The notes beneath the pieces are model-generated. The model searched no databases. It saw only the letters and a program-made list of their open reading frames with translations, and had not been told where the DNA came from. Both the position numbers and the translations under genes were made by a program. 7,407 nucleotides of DNA from an uncultured Treponema sp. (lineage in GTDB: Bacteria > Spirochaetota > Spirochaetia > Treponematales > Treponemataceae): NCBI GenBank assembly GCA_946538795.1, contig CAMNGY010000066.1, positions 1 to 7,407 on the forward strand, written 5' to 3'. Of the stretch, positions 1-5,628 are shown piece after piece (positions within the stretch are counted from its first letter, which is position 1; every line of letters begins with the position of its first letter).

Positions 1-594
1 CATAAGAGGCAGTTGGAAATACACCGGATGCAGGGGTATGAAGGACGGAAAAAAGAAGGAAAACGGACCCGGCTGCTCCATGCGTATCACATGGCTTCTA
101 CAGAATATGAAAAGACACGGGACCAAGCAGGGTGGTACATGCACCGGCAGTATGGATTAAGCCATACGATAGTGATCAGCAACGGGGATGGCGGAACGGG
201 ATATGGCTATGAGGCGTTTCAGGAACTGGCAGCAGGGTGCAAGTGGCATGAGCACCAACGGGATGTCTATCATGTACACCGCAAGGTGAAAGAACGGCTG
301 CCTTTTGCTGCACCGGAGGTACAGGAAGAAATCCGGAAGAGTATCTGGAAGCATGATGAAACGAGTCTGGCACTCTGGCTGGATACGGCTGAATCGGAAG
401 CAGAAGGAAACGATGAATTACAAGACGTGGAACGGTTACGAAAGCGATTTAAGAACATCATGAGGAAAGTGATGAAACGGGTCCCTATGCAGCCTCACAA
501 GGGCGTGCATCAAGGAAGTATAGGAACGTACAGCTCAGCAAGCAGTCCGTTAGGAAAGCTGGCAAAAGGGCTGCAAATGGCATATATTTTGTAA
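1..594 (+). CDS. ISLre2-type (UPF0236-like) transposase, 5'-truncated by the window
   Basis: The frame is open from base 1 and ends at TAA 592-594, so this is the C-terminal ~197 residues of a longer protein; a TTG at 13 is in frame but is not a believable start. Features typical of ISLre2 transposases are visible: YEGRKKEGKR near the start, then ISNGDGGTGY, then HEHQRDVYHVHRKVKERL, with conserved Asp residues in NGDGG and RDVYH that I take to be active-site candidates, and a later DTAES segment. These enzymes move their own insertion sequence by a DDE-type reaction. After residues HQGSIGT, relatives as I remember them continue with an ESQHR...RMK...WS block. Here the protein reads YSSASSPLGKLAKGL and stops, so the C-terminus looks diverged or truncated and the copy may be inactive. 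The IS right end should lie shortly downstream, around 600-700, but I cannot fix it. Confidence 0.72.
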   Translation, partial: HKRQLEIHRMQGYEGRKKEGKRTRLLHAYHMASTEYEKTRDQAGWYMHRQYGLSHTIVISNGDGGTGYGYEAFQELAAGCKWHEHQRDVYHVHRKVKERLPFAAPEVQEEIRKSIWKHDETSLALWLDTAESEAEGNDELQDVERLRKRFKNIMRKVMKRVPMQPHKGVHQGSIGTYSSASSPLGKLAKGLQMAYIL

Positions 595-731
595 AAATGT
601 GGAAATAAGACCCCGCTTATTACCTAGGTCTAAAGGAAAGACCGAAAACTTCTTGACACTAACCCTGGATTTGTTCGGGTTTGATGTTCAAAATATTTGT
701 GATAAACTGATGTAAAGACATATTGTCTTGC

Positions 732-783
732 CTCCTTCTTAGAAATGAATGGGTGATGCTTTCATTTTAAGAAGGAGTTTTTT
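732..783 (+). terminator. Intrinsic terminator, plus strand
   Basis: CTCCTTCTT (732-740) pairs with AAGAAGGAG (769-777), and an inner AATGAA (744-749) pairs with TTCATT (761-766). The hairpin is followed directly by T6 (778-783). It lies about 140 bp past the transposase stop, so it may belong to the DNA interrupted by the insertion rather than to the IS. Confidence 0.7.
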
Positions 784-796
784 ATTGCAAGGGGCA

Positions 797-916
797 GACC
801 ACAAAGTGTAAACAGCCCCACCACAAAGTGTGACTAGGATGACCACATAAAATGGACTAGAAAAAGAGACCACAAAAATTGGACTAAGGGTGACCACACC
901 ACAAAATCTGGACTAA
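797..916. repeat. Five imperfect ~20-bp direct repeats, IS21-like end remnant
   Basis: Five related units follow one another: 797-813, 819-837, 841-860, 868-887 and 897-916. All share an ACCACAnAA core. The last three continue to TGGACTAA/G, as in GACCACAAAAATTGGACTAA (868-887). The spacing between unit starts is 22, 22, 27 and 29 bp. IS21-family elements are known to carry several copies of a terminal repeat at each end as transposase binding sites, and this array looks like one such end. No istA/istB coding sequence is present, so I infer a solo end left after deletion. Alternatives are an array of protein-binding iterons or another IS type. Confidence 0.45.
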
Positions 917-948
917 TACCAAAAAAATAGCATGTATGGAGACTAAAC

Positions 949-994
949 AAAAATACTCGCAAAGCCCATTACCACAGGCCTTGCGAGTATTTTT
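949..994. terminator. Strong bidirectional intrinsic terminator
   Basis: AAAAATACTCGCAA (949-962) pairs perfectly with TTGCGAGTATTTTT (981-994), and the stem extends through GCC/GGC (964-966 with 977-979) after one mismatch, leaving a loop of about 10 nt. T-rich tails are present for both directions. On the minus strand it would end transcription of the Cys-cluster gene, whose stop lies ~100 bp away. On the plus strand it closes the IS-remnant region. Confidence 0.8.
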
Positions 995-1097
995 GTTATT
1001 TTAAAAGTATCAAAGATAGTATAGCAACAAAATAAGTATTTTTTACCAGAGTACCAGAATCCAATATAGAATTTATCGATATTCGAAATTGATAACA

Positions 1098-1649
1098 TCA
1101 TTTAAAGCGTAAAATCTTATATTTCAGCCCATTAAACAAAATGACATCATCAACATGTGCCTGGATACAAGCCTTTGCAAATGTTGTAGGATGACCTGTG
1201 CCTGGTTTTTCCAAATAAAAAACTTTTTGAATGCTATCGCCATTATTGGAAATTTCTAAAACGACCACTGATTTACACCCTGTCCAATTTTTTTTATTGA
1301 TGTGAGAATTGATTATTGGCTGGCTTGTCTTTTTTTGTTTTTTCTTTTTTTTATTTTTATTTTTATCATTCTTGTTCCATACAGGCATAGTAGTAATGTT
1401 TTTCTGTATCAACATTTGTTGAGGAATCTTATATGTTTTTTCAGAAACGGGCTTCCCGTATTCATAGTAGCCACAATAACCTGGATTGCATCCGACTGAA
1501 AAATCAGGAGCAGCCACATTACAACAACACTTTTTATCCATATCATAAAATTTACATGTTTTTTTTCTACGTCCCGGAGTATACATATTAGGGTCATATT
1601 CAATATGCCAATTTCCTTCCAACTTTCCTTTAGGGTGTCGATTGCTCAT
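1098..1649 (-). CDS. Unknown protein: Cys-cluster N-terminus, Lys-rich linker, possible GreA-C-like C-terminus
   Basis: A 183-residue protein from ATG at 1649 to TGA at 1098-1100; the leader has only a weak AGCGAAGTG-like ribosome site. I do not recognise a named family. Residues 30-62 hold a cysteine cluster (C32, C41, C42, C43, C54, C59) in the pattern C-x2-Y...C...C-x4-C-x-Y-Y, which looks like a small metal-binding knuckle. Residues 94-107 are almost only Lys and Asn, forming a flexible basic linker encoded by long A-runs. Residues 125-183 form a compact C-terminal part (SVVVLEIS, VFYLEKPGTGHP, then DDVILFNGLKYKILRF) that resembles the C-terminal beta-domain of GreA-type factors. That similarity is an impression, not a proven match. 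The gene is clearly more AT-rich than the 2305-3870 gene, sits alone next to IS debris, and is probably acquired. Its transcript likely ends at the hairpin at 949-994. Confidence 0.6.
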   Translation of the reverse strand: MSNRHPKGKLEGNWHIEYDPNMYTPGRRKKTCKFYDMDKKCCCNVAAPDFSVGCNPGYCGYYEYGKPVSEKTYKIPQQMLIQKNITTMPVWNKNDKNKNKKKKKQKKTSQPIINSHINKKNWTGCKSVVVLEISNNGDSIQKVFYLEKPGTGHPTTFAKACIQAHVDDVILFNGLKYKILRFK

Positions 1650-1843
1650 AAAATTTCACTTCGCTTCTTTGTTGATTTCCGCATTTCTTTCTAAATACAT
1701 TCGTCAAAGCATAGGAAAATTCCTGCAATCCGGATAATCAGCATCCAGGTTAGAACGCTTTGCCCGTTCAAAAAGTAAAAAACGCTACACCATGTGAAAT
1801 GTAGAACTAGGAATTTTTCATCCACAGTCCATCCGGAATACTA
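1650..1843. other. Non-coding spacer upstream of the Cys-cluster gene
   Basis: I see no gene here. It must hold the promoter of the 1098-1649 gene, but no convincing -35/-10 pair stands out. There is a short GAACG/CGTTC hairpin around 1753-1769 and scattered CCGGAT copies, none clearly functional. Confidence 0.5.
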
Positions 1844-2070
1844 TTATTTCAGCCGGTAATAACGGGAACGTTTTCCCAGCCCTTTTCTCTTCAGTTTACC
1901 AGAAGCTATCAGCTTTCGCAAAGCCTCTTCTATCGAACTGACACTAAGCGATAGACAAAGTTCCCAGCTATCCTGTTAGGTAAAACGACCGATTTTGTTC
2001 TGTACAGTCTGTCTTGTGAAGCAACCAATGCTTCATAAGACAAATCCTTACCCCATGTTTCCCTTTTCAT
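1844..2070 (-). pseudogene. Broken small winged-helix DNA-binding protein gene
   Basis: An ATG at 2070 preceded by a GGGGGT ribosome site opens MKRETWGKDLSYEALVAS followed by QDRLYRTK. The frame then drifts. The continuation, KIGRFT-stop-QDSWELCLSLSVSSIEEALRK and on to KLKRKGLGKRSRYYRLK, lies in another frame. The total length, 227 bp, is not a multiple of three, so there is one indel, probably in the A-run near 1996-2003. There is also one in-frame TAA at 1976-1978 where relatives would be expected to have Lys or Arg. Joined, the two parts give a coherent ~75-residue winged-helix domain with a basic wing (GKRSRYYRL), as seen at the C-termini of regulators and Fic-type proteins. It lies just downstream of the tRNA-Ala terminator. 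A sequencing error could mimic the frameshift, but not easily both lesions. Confidence 0.55.
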
Positions 2071-2095
2071 ACCCCCACAGCCTTATGCGTACGCA

Positions 2096-2136
2096 AACAA
2101 AAAAATAACCACGCGGCTCGTAAACCGCGTGGTTAT
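2096..2136 (-). terminator. Intrinsic terminator of tRNA-Ala
   Basis: ATAACCACGCGG (2105-2116) pairs perfectly with CCGCGTGGTTAT (2125-2136), a 12-bp stem with an 8-nt loop. Read on the minus strand it is followed by a U-rich tail (complement of the A-run 2096-2105). It begins 11 bp past the tRNA 3' end and fits as the tRNA terminator. Confidence 0.88.
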
Positions 2137-2147
2137 CATATTCTTTA

Positions 2148-2223
<76 letters not shown>

Positions 2224-2243
2224 ATGTCGTGACTACAAGGGGA

Positions 2244-2272
2244 ATTATAGCATTTACTGATTTCCTTGTCAA
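2244..2272 (-). promoter_or_regulatory. Consensus promoter of tRNA-Ala
   Basis: On the minus strand, a perfect -35 TTGACA (2272-2267) and a perfect -10 TATAAT (2249-2244) are separated by 17 bp. The -10 box ends 20 bp before the first tRNA base, leaving room for a short 5' leader removed by RNase P. Confidence 0.92.
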
Positions 2273-2290
2273 GGCAAATTTTGAATCCGC

Positions 2291-2303
2291 CGGGAACTTC
2301 CCG
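2291..2303. repeat. Perfect 13-bp palindrome just past the TPR gene stop
   Basis: CGGGAACTTCCCG: two 6-bp arms around one central base, one base beyond the stop codon of the minus-strand gene. On the minus strand no U-run follows, so it is at best a weak RNA end signal; it could be a DNA-binding palindrome. Confidence 0.6.
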
Positions 2304-2304
2304 T

Positions 2305-3870
2305 TCAGTCTTTCCAGTCTTCCGACAGTGTCGGAAGAGAAATAGGCTCATTCATTCCGCGTCCGTTTCTTTTTTCTATCTTCATACCTAATTCCTGCCG
2401 TATCTGGTCCCGGAGGTCGTTCCAATTGGCCCAGTACTGGCGCTTTTCTCCTTCCAGAGCCTTGGTAATATCGGCCAGGGCCGTCCTGTTTTTGTGACTT
2501 TTCCATTCACACCAGGCCTTCTGGGCATAGAGCTGGCTGCGGAAGGCCTGTTCCAGGGAACCTTGTCTCTCCGTATCCAGACACTGTAATGCTTTTCCCA
2601 AATACCCCGCTGCGTCTTCATATCGTCCAGCCTGGATAAGCAGCAGGGCATAGTCCGTATTTCCTCTTGCCGGATTCGTATCCTTAGCCAGCCAGGACGC
2701 ATAGCGGACCAGCCCTTCTTGTACTTTTCCACCATAGATAGAAAGCCAGCTGGCGTAATAGGCTTGTTCCCGGGCCGGGATATACGTCCGGTCGGCTTGT
2801 TCCAGCCAGTGAGCGGCTTCCAGAGGACGCCCCTGATTATATTCCAGCAAGGCCAGATTCCAGCAGAGCCCCGCATCATGAGGCGACAGCAAAACGGCTT
2901 TTTTTAATTCATCCCGGGCCTTCCGTTCATTTCCCTGCAGGAGCCAGTTATACGCCCGCAGCGCATGAAGATGGGCATTATCCGGTTTCAATCGCAACGC
3001 TTCCTCACAGGCGGCAGCCGCCCGTACATAGTCCTGCTGCTGATCCGCCCAGGCGGCTTCCATGACTGGGCGATACAGCACCGGATCTTGTGCTGCCTGA
3101 TTGGCCGCTCCATAGGTCAGGTCTTTCAATATCCCATCCCGCCACACGGTGGCAACCTGCACCATTTTCGGCCAGGCTTCAGGCAGATGCAGTTCTTTGT
3201 GCATTTCCTGCCGGTGAATTCTTTCTGTCAGAAGGTGTACCTGCCGTTCCCCTGCATCCGCCGGAAGGGGCGTAGTCATGACTTCTTTCAGCATATGTTC
3301 CAGGACCTGGTTTCCCATTCCCCAGGTATTCATGGCATACCGGACATAGCCGTCGCGATCGATAAAAATCAATTGCTCCATCCGGCCCAGTTTGCTATAT
3401 GAGGCCTGGTCGGTATAGAGTTTGGGTAAAGAAATATCCCAGTCCCGCAGTTCCTGAAAACGGGACTGATTGGGCGTGGCCGGAAAAACGATGTAGAAAT
3501 CGGCCCGCCCTTTGTATTTCTTCTGCATTTCCTGCACAAATTGCAATTTCTTATCCAGCTGGATGCTGTGAGGAATGGACTGTGCCATGTACAATAATGC
3601 AGCCCGATGATTCTGTCCGATATTCGACACCGTCTTTTGTGTTCCCATATCATACAGCGCCACAGACGGTATCCGGTCTCCCGGTCGGACGCCACTTTCC
3701 ATCGCTTTTCCAGACTGCCAGTGTACTGTCCCAGATGAACTCATACCGATACGTTGCCTGGCAGCTGGTGTCTCTGTCTGCGTTCCCGCCTCCGTGGCAG
3801 CACACAGGCTTCCCACATACAGCGCCAATGTCACCGTCAGTATCGTCATTCTGATTGACCATTTCCCCAC
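2305..3870 (-). CDS. Exported thioredoxin-like (Cys-less) and TPR protein
   Basis: Positions below count from the ATG at 3879, three codons before the GTG at 3870 that I prefer. The ribosome site AGGGGAG (3886-3880) abuts the ATG with no spacing but stands 9 nt before the GTG. Residues 1-28 are a signal peptide with a hydrophobic run (MTILTVTLALYVGSLCA). Residues 65-200 look like a redoxin/TlpA-type thioredoxin fold: RPGDRIPSVALYDM, AALLYMAQS, FYIVFPA, then the strand QLIFIDRDGYVRYAM. The expected Cys-x-x-Cys after the first strand is absent (AQSIPHS). Residues 270-480 contain TPR helices, clearest at 270-303, 304-337, 338-370 and 408-434. It probably acts outside the cytoplasm in protein contacts or envelope assembly rather than redox catalysis. 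Base composition fits a resident chromosomal gene. The function is otherwise unknown. Confidence 0.8.
   Translation of the reverse strand: MGKWSIRMTILTVTLALYVGSLCAATEAGTQTETPAARQRIGMSSSGTVHWQSGKAMESGVRPGDRIPSVALYDMGTQKTVSNIGQNHRAALLYMAQSIPHSIQLDKKLQFVQEMQKKYKGRADFYIVFPATPNQSRFQELRDWDISLPKLYTDQASYSKLGRMEQLIFIDRDGYVRYAMNTWGMGNQVLEHMLKEVMTTPLPADAGERQVHLLTERIHRQEMHKELHLPEAWPKMVQVATVWRDGILKDLTYGAANQAAQDPVLYRPVMEAAWADQQQDYVRAAAACEEALRLKPDNAHLHALRAYNWLLQGNERKARDELKKAVLLSPHDAGLCWNLALLEYNQGRPLEAAHWLEQADRTYIPAREQAYYASWLSIYGGKVQEGLVRYASWLAKDTNPARGNTDYALLLIQAGRYEDAAGYLGKALQCLDTERQGSLEQAFRSQLYAQKAWCEWKSHKNRTALADITKALEGEKRQYWANWNDLRDQIRQELGMKIEKRNGRGMNEPISLPTLSEDWKD
2319..2337. repeat. Perfect 19-bp palindrome inside the TPR gene 3' end
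   Basis: CTTCCGACA and TGTCGGAAG flank a single G. It lies in the last codons of the minus-strand gene and would form a stable 7-bp RNA hairpin with a 5-nt loop. It may protect the mRNA 3' end or be a protein site; no U-run follows it. Confidence 0.6.
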
Positions 3871-3988
3871 GTTTCTCATCTCCCCTGAATCATGCAGATA
3901 CTATTTTATATGATATTCAGAGTATACCATAATCACTTAAACTATGGCTATATGTTATTCGTATCCCTTATTTTTTTCACAGTGAGAC

Positions 3989-4016
3989 TTGAAAAATCAT
4001 GGTAAACGATTATAAT
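3989..4016 (+). promoter_or_regulatory. Promoter of tRNA-Val
   Basis: A -35 TTGAAA (3989-3994) and a perfect -10 TATAAT (4011-4016) are separated by 16 bp, and the tRNA begins 15 bp after the -10 box. It is divergent from the TPR gene across a ~150-bp spacer in which no equally clear minus-strand promoter is visible. Confidence 0.8.
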
Positions 4017-4031
4017 ATAACTATGTTTCAC

Positions 4032-4108
4032 GGGATTATAGCTCAGCTGGTTAGAGCGCTACGCTCACATCGTAGAGGTCTGGTGTTCAAGTCACCATAA
4101 TCCCACCA
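4032..4108 (+). tRNA. tRNA-Val, anticodon CAC
   Basis: A 77-nt cloverleaf. The acceptor GGGATTA pairs with TAATCCC, the D-arm is GCTC...GAGC, the anticodon stem CTACG/CGTAG encloses the loop CTCACAT with anticodon CAC (Val, codon GUG), the T-stem TGGTG/CACCA encloses TTCAAGT, the discriminator is A, and CCA is encoded. Its 3' end faces an integrase gene about 110 bp away, making it the likely integration target of the element on the right. Confidence 0.95.
4077..4108 (+). other. Putative attachment site (att core) in the tRNA-Val 3' end
   Basis: This is inferred. Tyrosine recombinases commonly insert elements into tRNA 3' ends and restore the tRNA with an identical segment. The integrase gene here is the first gene after the tRNA and its own 3' end faces the tRNA, the usual arrangement. 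The second copy of the core is not in the window, so its exact length cannot be set. Confidence 0.4.
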
Positions 4109-4115
4109 TCTGCAT

Positions 4116-4148
4116 AAAGACTACTTTTTTCAAGGTTAGGCAGTCTTT
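4116..4148 (+). terminator. Weak terminator-like hairpin after tRNA-Val
   Basis: AAAGACT (4116-4122) pairs with AGTCTTT (4142-4148), with T-run residues partly inside the stem. It is plausible as the original tRNA terminator. It shares CTACTTTTTT and a CAAGGT-T-AGG-like motif with the next hairpin. Confidence 0.4.
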
Positions 4149-4155
4149 TTGTCCT

Positions 4156-4190
4156 GTAGCTCCTATAGTCAAGGTAGGGGCTACTTTTTT
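4156..4190 (+). terminator. Intrinsic terminator, plus strand
   Basis: GTAGCTCCTA (4156-4165) pairs with TAGGGGCTAC (4175-4184), 10 pairs with one G-T, a 9-nt loop, then T7. It would stop tRNA-Val transcripts before they run antisense into the integrase. Confidence 0.75.
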
Positions 4191-4219
4191 TATATCATCA
4201 CGCTGTTAAAACTGTACTT

Positions 4220-5248
4220 TTATACATGATTTACACGGAATGTCTGTAATAAATTGTTTGTGTCTATATACTGTTCTACGGCTTGTACAACTTCCGCTTT
4301 TGCTCCATCCGCTCTATGTAAATCTGCATAATGGGTTATCATTCTGGGGTCAGTGTGTCCTGTAATAGCCATAATATACTCATACGGGAGATGCTGTTGC
4401 AGACATATCGTTATCAGAGTGTGTCTATACGCATGGACACCAATATTTCTGGTAATACCTGCTTTTTTCTTCCATGCCCTGAAAGTACGGCTAAAATTGT
4501 CTGGGTCCATATATTTGTCTTCTTCCTTCTGGCCTATAACAATCTTTCTGCCCTTGCCATATGTAGCTCTGTACTGCTGAATCAATACAAATAATTCTGG
4601 AGAAATAGGAATGATACGTGTACTTTCTTCTGTCTTGTTATAGTCTGTCAATAATGGTTTTTCCCCCGTCTTGACTATTGAACTGTGAATAAAGATAGTA
4701 CGTTTATCCATGTTTATGTCTTCCCATCGCAAGGCTAATAATTCGCTACGTCTCATTCCCGTAAAGAACATCAAAGGCAATGCCAGCCATTGATAATGGT
4801 CTTTTGATGCTGAAAACAGTGCCATTACTTCTTTATCCGTCAAGGCTGTTTCTTTTTTGTTCTTATGAACCTTTGGCAGTTTGACATATTCAGCCGGGTT
4901 AGACTCTATCATCTTTTCCCCTACGGCTTCTTTCAGAATTGGTTTTAACACACTATTTATCATGTCTTGAATAGTCCGTGGAGCTATATTCAAAGAAGCG
5001 TCTCTCACCATGTCTTGTATTGTCTTCTTTGTAAGCTCTGTCAACATAAGACCATCAAAAGCAGGATAGAAGTATTTACGACAATATACATCGTACTTCT
5101 TCCATGTGTTTCTTTTTATTTCAACTCCTTTTGCTTCCAACCATTCGGCTATATACGTATTGACAGGAATTGTTTCACCTTTATAATGCGTTCTGGACAT
5201 TTCATGTAATTGTTTGCACATCTGTTCTAATTCCTGTTTGTTCATCAT
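4220..5248 (-). CDS. int: Tyrosine recombinase (site-specific integrase)
   Basis: I chose the ATG at 5248 because AAAGGAGAG (5258-5266) stands 9 nt before it; an upstream ATG at 5287 lacks such a site. The product is 342 residues, normal for phage/ICE-type integrases. An N-terminal SAM-like core-binding domain (about residues 20-120, VNTYIAEWLEAKG to SVLKPILKEA) precedes the catalytic domain. Active-site residues are visible: Arg166 in TGMRRSELLALRW, the HAYRHT box (His272, Arg275), ITGH (His298) and the nucleophile Tyr307 in MITHYADL, nine residues after that His, as expected. HAYRHT replaces the more usual HDLRHT. It cuts and rejoins DNA at att sites to insert and excise the element, probably at the tRNA-Val 3' end. 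An extended -10 promoter lies upstream and a terminator separates it from the 5754-6647 gene, so it is probably transcribed alone. Confidence 0.93.
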   Translation of the reverse strand: MMNKQELEQMCKQLHEMSRTHYKGETIPVNTYIAEWLEAKGVEIKRNTWKKYDVYCRKYFYPAFDGLMLTELTKKTIQDMVRDASLNIAPRTIQDMINSVLKPILKEAVGEKMIESNPAEYVKLPKVHKNKKETALTDKEVMALFSASKDHYQWLALPLMFFTGMRRSELLALRWEDINMDKRTIFIHSSIVKTGEKPLLTDYNKTEESTRIIPISPELFVLIQQYRATYGKGRKIVIGQKEEDKYMDPDNFSRTFRAWKKKAGITRNIGVHAYRHTLITICLQQHLPYEYIMAITGHTDPRMITHYADLHRADGAKAEVVQAVEQYIDTNNLLQTFRVNHV

Positions 5249-5272
5249 AATATCATTCTCTCCTTTTACTAA

Positions 5273-5329
5273 TCGAGAACAACACAATGATAAACATGTA
5301 AACCATATTCATCATAGCATTATTCTCGA
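5273..5329. repeat. Inverted TCGAGAA/TTCTCGA pair around the integrase promoter
   Basis: TCGAGAA (5273-5279) and its exact complement TTCTCGA (5323-5329) lie 43 bp apart. One sits in the leader just before the ribosome site and the other between the -35 and -10 boxes. This placement would suit an operator for a regulator, or integrase arm sites. Both readings are inference. Confidence 0.35.
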
Positions 5330-5339
5330 ATACTGAAAA
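5311..5339 (-). promoter_or_regulatory. Likely integrase promoter (extended -10)
   Basis: On the minus strand, -35 TTTTCA (5339-5334), a 17-bp spacer, then -10 TATGAT (5316-5311) preceded by TGC, an extended -10. It lies about 60 bp upstream of the chosen integrase start. Confidence 0.45.
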
Positions 5340-5343
5340 TAGA

Positions 5344-5383
5344 CAAAAAGAAAGAGCCTACAAACGAAAATGTTCATAGGCTC
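5344..5383 (-). terminator. Intrinsic terminator upstream of the integrase
   Basis: GAGCCTA (5354-5360) pairs with TAGGCTC (5377-5383). On the minus strand the stem is followed by TTTCTTTTTG (complement of 5344-5353). It would stop transcripts coming from the 5754-6647 gene and the repeat region before the integrase. Confidence 0.7.
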
Positions 5384-5420
5384 CAATAAAGGATGATAAC
5401 CAAAAATATTCCTATTTTGC

Positions 5421-5526
5421 CGTTTTTAGCTTCTGTAAAGCTCTGGGGTATAGTTGGATACCTAAACCCATTTACAAATCCTAAAAACGCACTGGGATGC
5501 GTCCGGAGACACAAAAACAGTAAATC
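5421..5526. repeat. 106-bp folded direct repeat, copy 1
   Basis: It is nearly identical to 5627-5732 (four substitutions in 106 bp, no gaps by eye). Its first 69 bp fold as nested arms: CGTTTTTAG (5421-5429) with CTAAAAACG (5481-5489), TGTAAA (5434-5439) with TTTACA (5471-5476), and GGTAT (5447-5451) with ATACC (5458-5462) around a 6-nt loop. A second hairpin, ACGCA/TGCGT around CTGGGA (5487-5502), shares three bases with the outer arm, so the two folds exclude each other. No reading frame of note crosses it. It could be a structured RNA, a recombination site or an origin. Confidence 0.85.
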
Positions 5527-5556
5527 ATGATGCAAGGTTCCCTATGCTTTGTGTCT
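5507..5556. repeat. 9-bp inverted repeat linking copy 1 to the spacer
   Basis: AGACACAAA (5507-5515) and TTTGTGTCT (5548-5556) are exact complements 32 bp apart. The left arm is part of the 106-bp repeat (copy 2 has the same arm), but the right arm occurs only after copy 1. Confidence 0.5.
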
Positions 5557-5614
5557 TTCCCTGATGCGGTCAACTAACATATCTATTTGCTATATACTAA
5601 GATATATGATAATT

Positions 5615-5628
5615 CGCACTGGGAAGCG
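5615..5628. repeat. Extra copy of the 14-bp CGCACTGGGA-A/T-GCG motif
   Basis: CGCACTGGGAAGCG here matches, with one change, CGCACTGGGATGCG inside both long repeats (5488-5501 and 5694-5707). It overlaps the first two bases of copy 2, so copy 2 is bracketed by this motif on both sides while copy 1 has it only on the right. Read on the plus strand it is followed by T5. Confidence 0.65.

Noticed and set aside
13..594. Transposase start at the TTG at 13
   Set aside because: The frame is open back to base 1 and the family is much longer, so the true start lies outside the window.
797..916. CRISPR-like or plasmid iteron array
   Set aside because: Units are imperfect and unevenly spaced with very short gaps, so not CRISPR. 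Iterons are possible, but no replication gene is nearby and the IS context favours an IS end.
1302..1499. Hydrophobic plus-strand frame resembling a membrane peptide
   Set aside because: Its Phe/Leu/Ile run is the complement of the poly-Lys tract of the 1098-1649 gene, so the hydrophobicity is an artefact.
2388..2879. 163-residue minus-strand frame and other long frames inside 2305-3870
   Set aside because: Shadows of the GC-richer TPR gene; the main frame has a signal peptide and clear domains, while the others are composition-driven and lack ribosome sites.
3399..3854. 151-residue plus-strand frame opposite the TPR gene
   Set aside because: Antisense shadow with no recognisable domain and no promoter or ribosome site.
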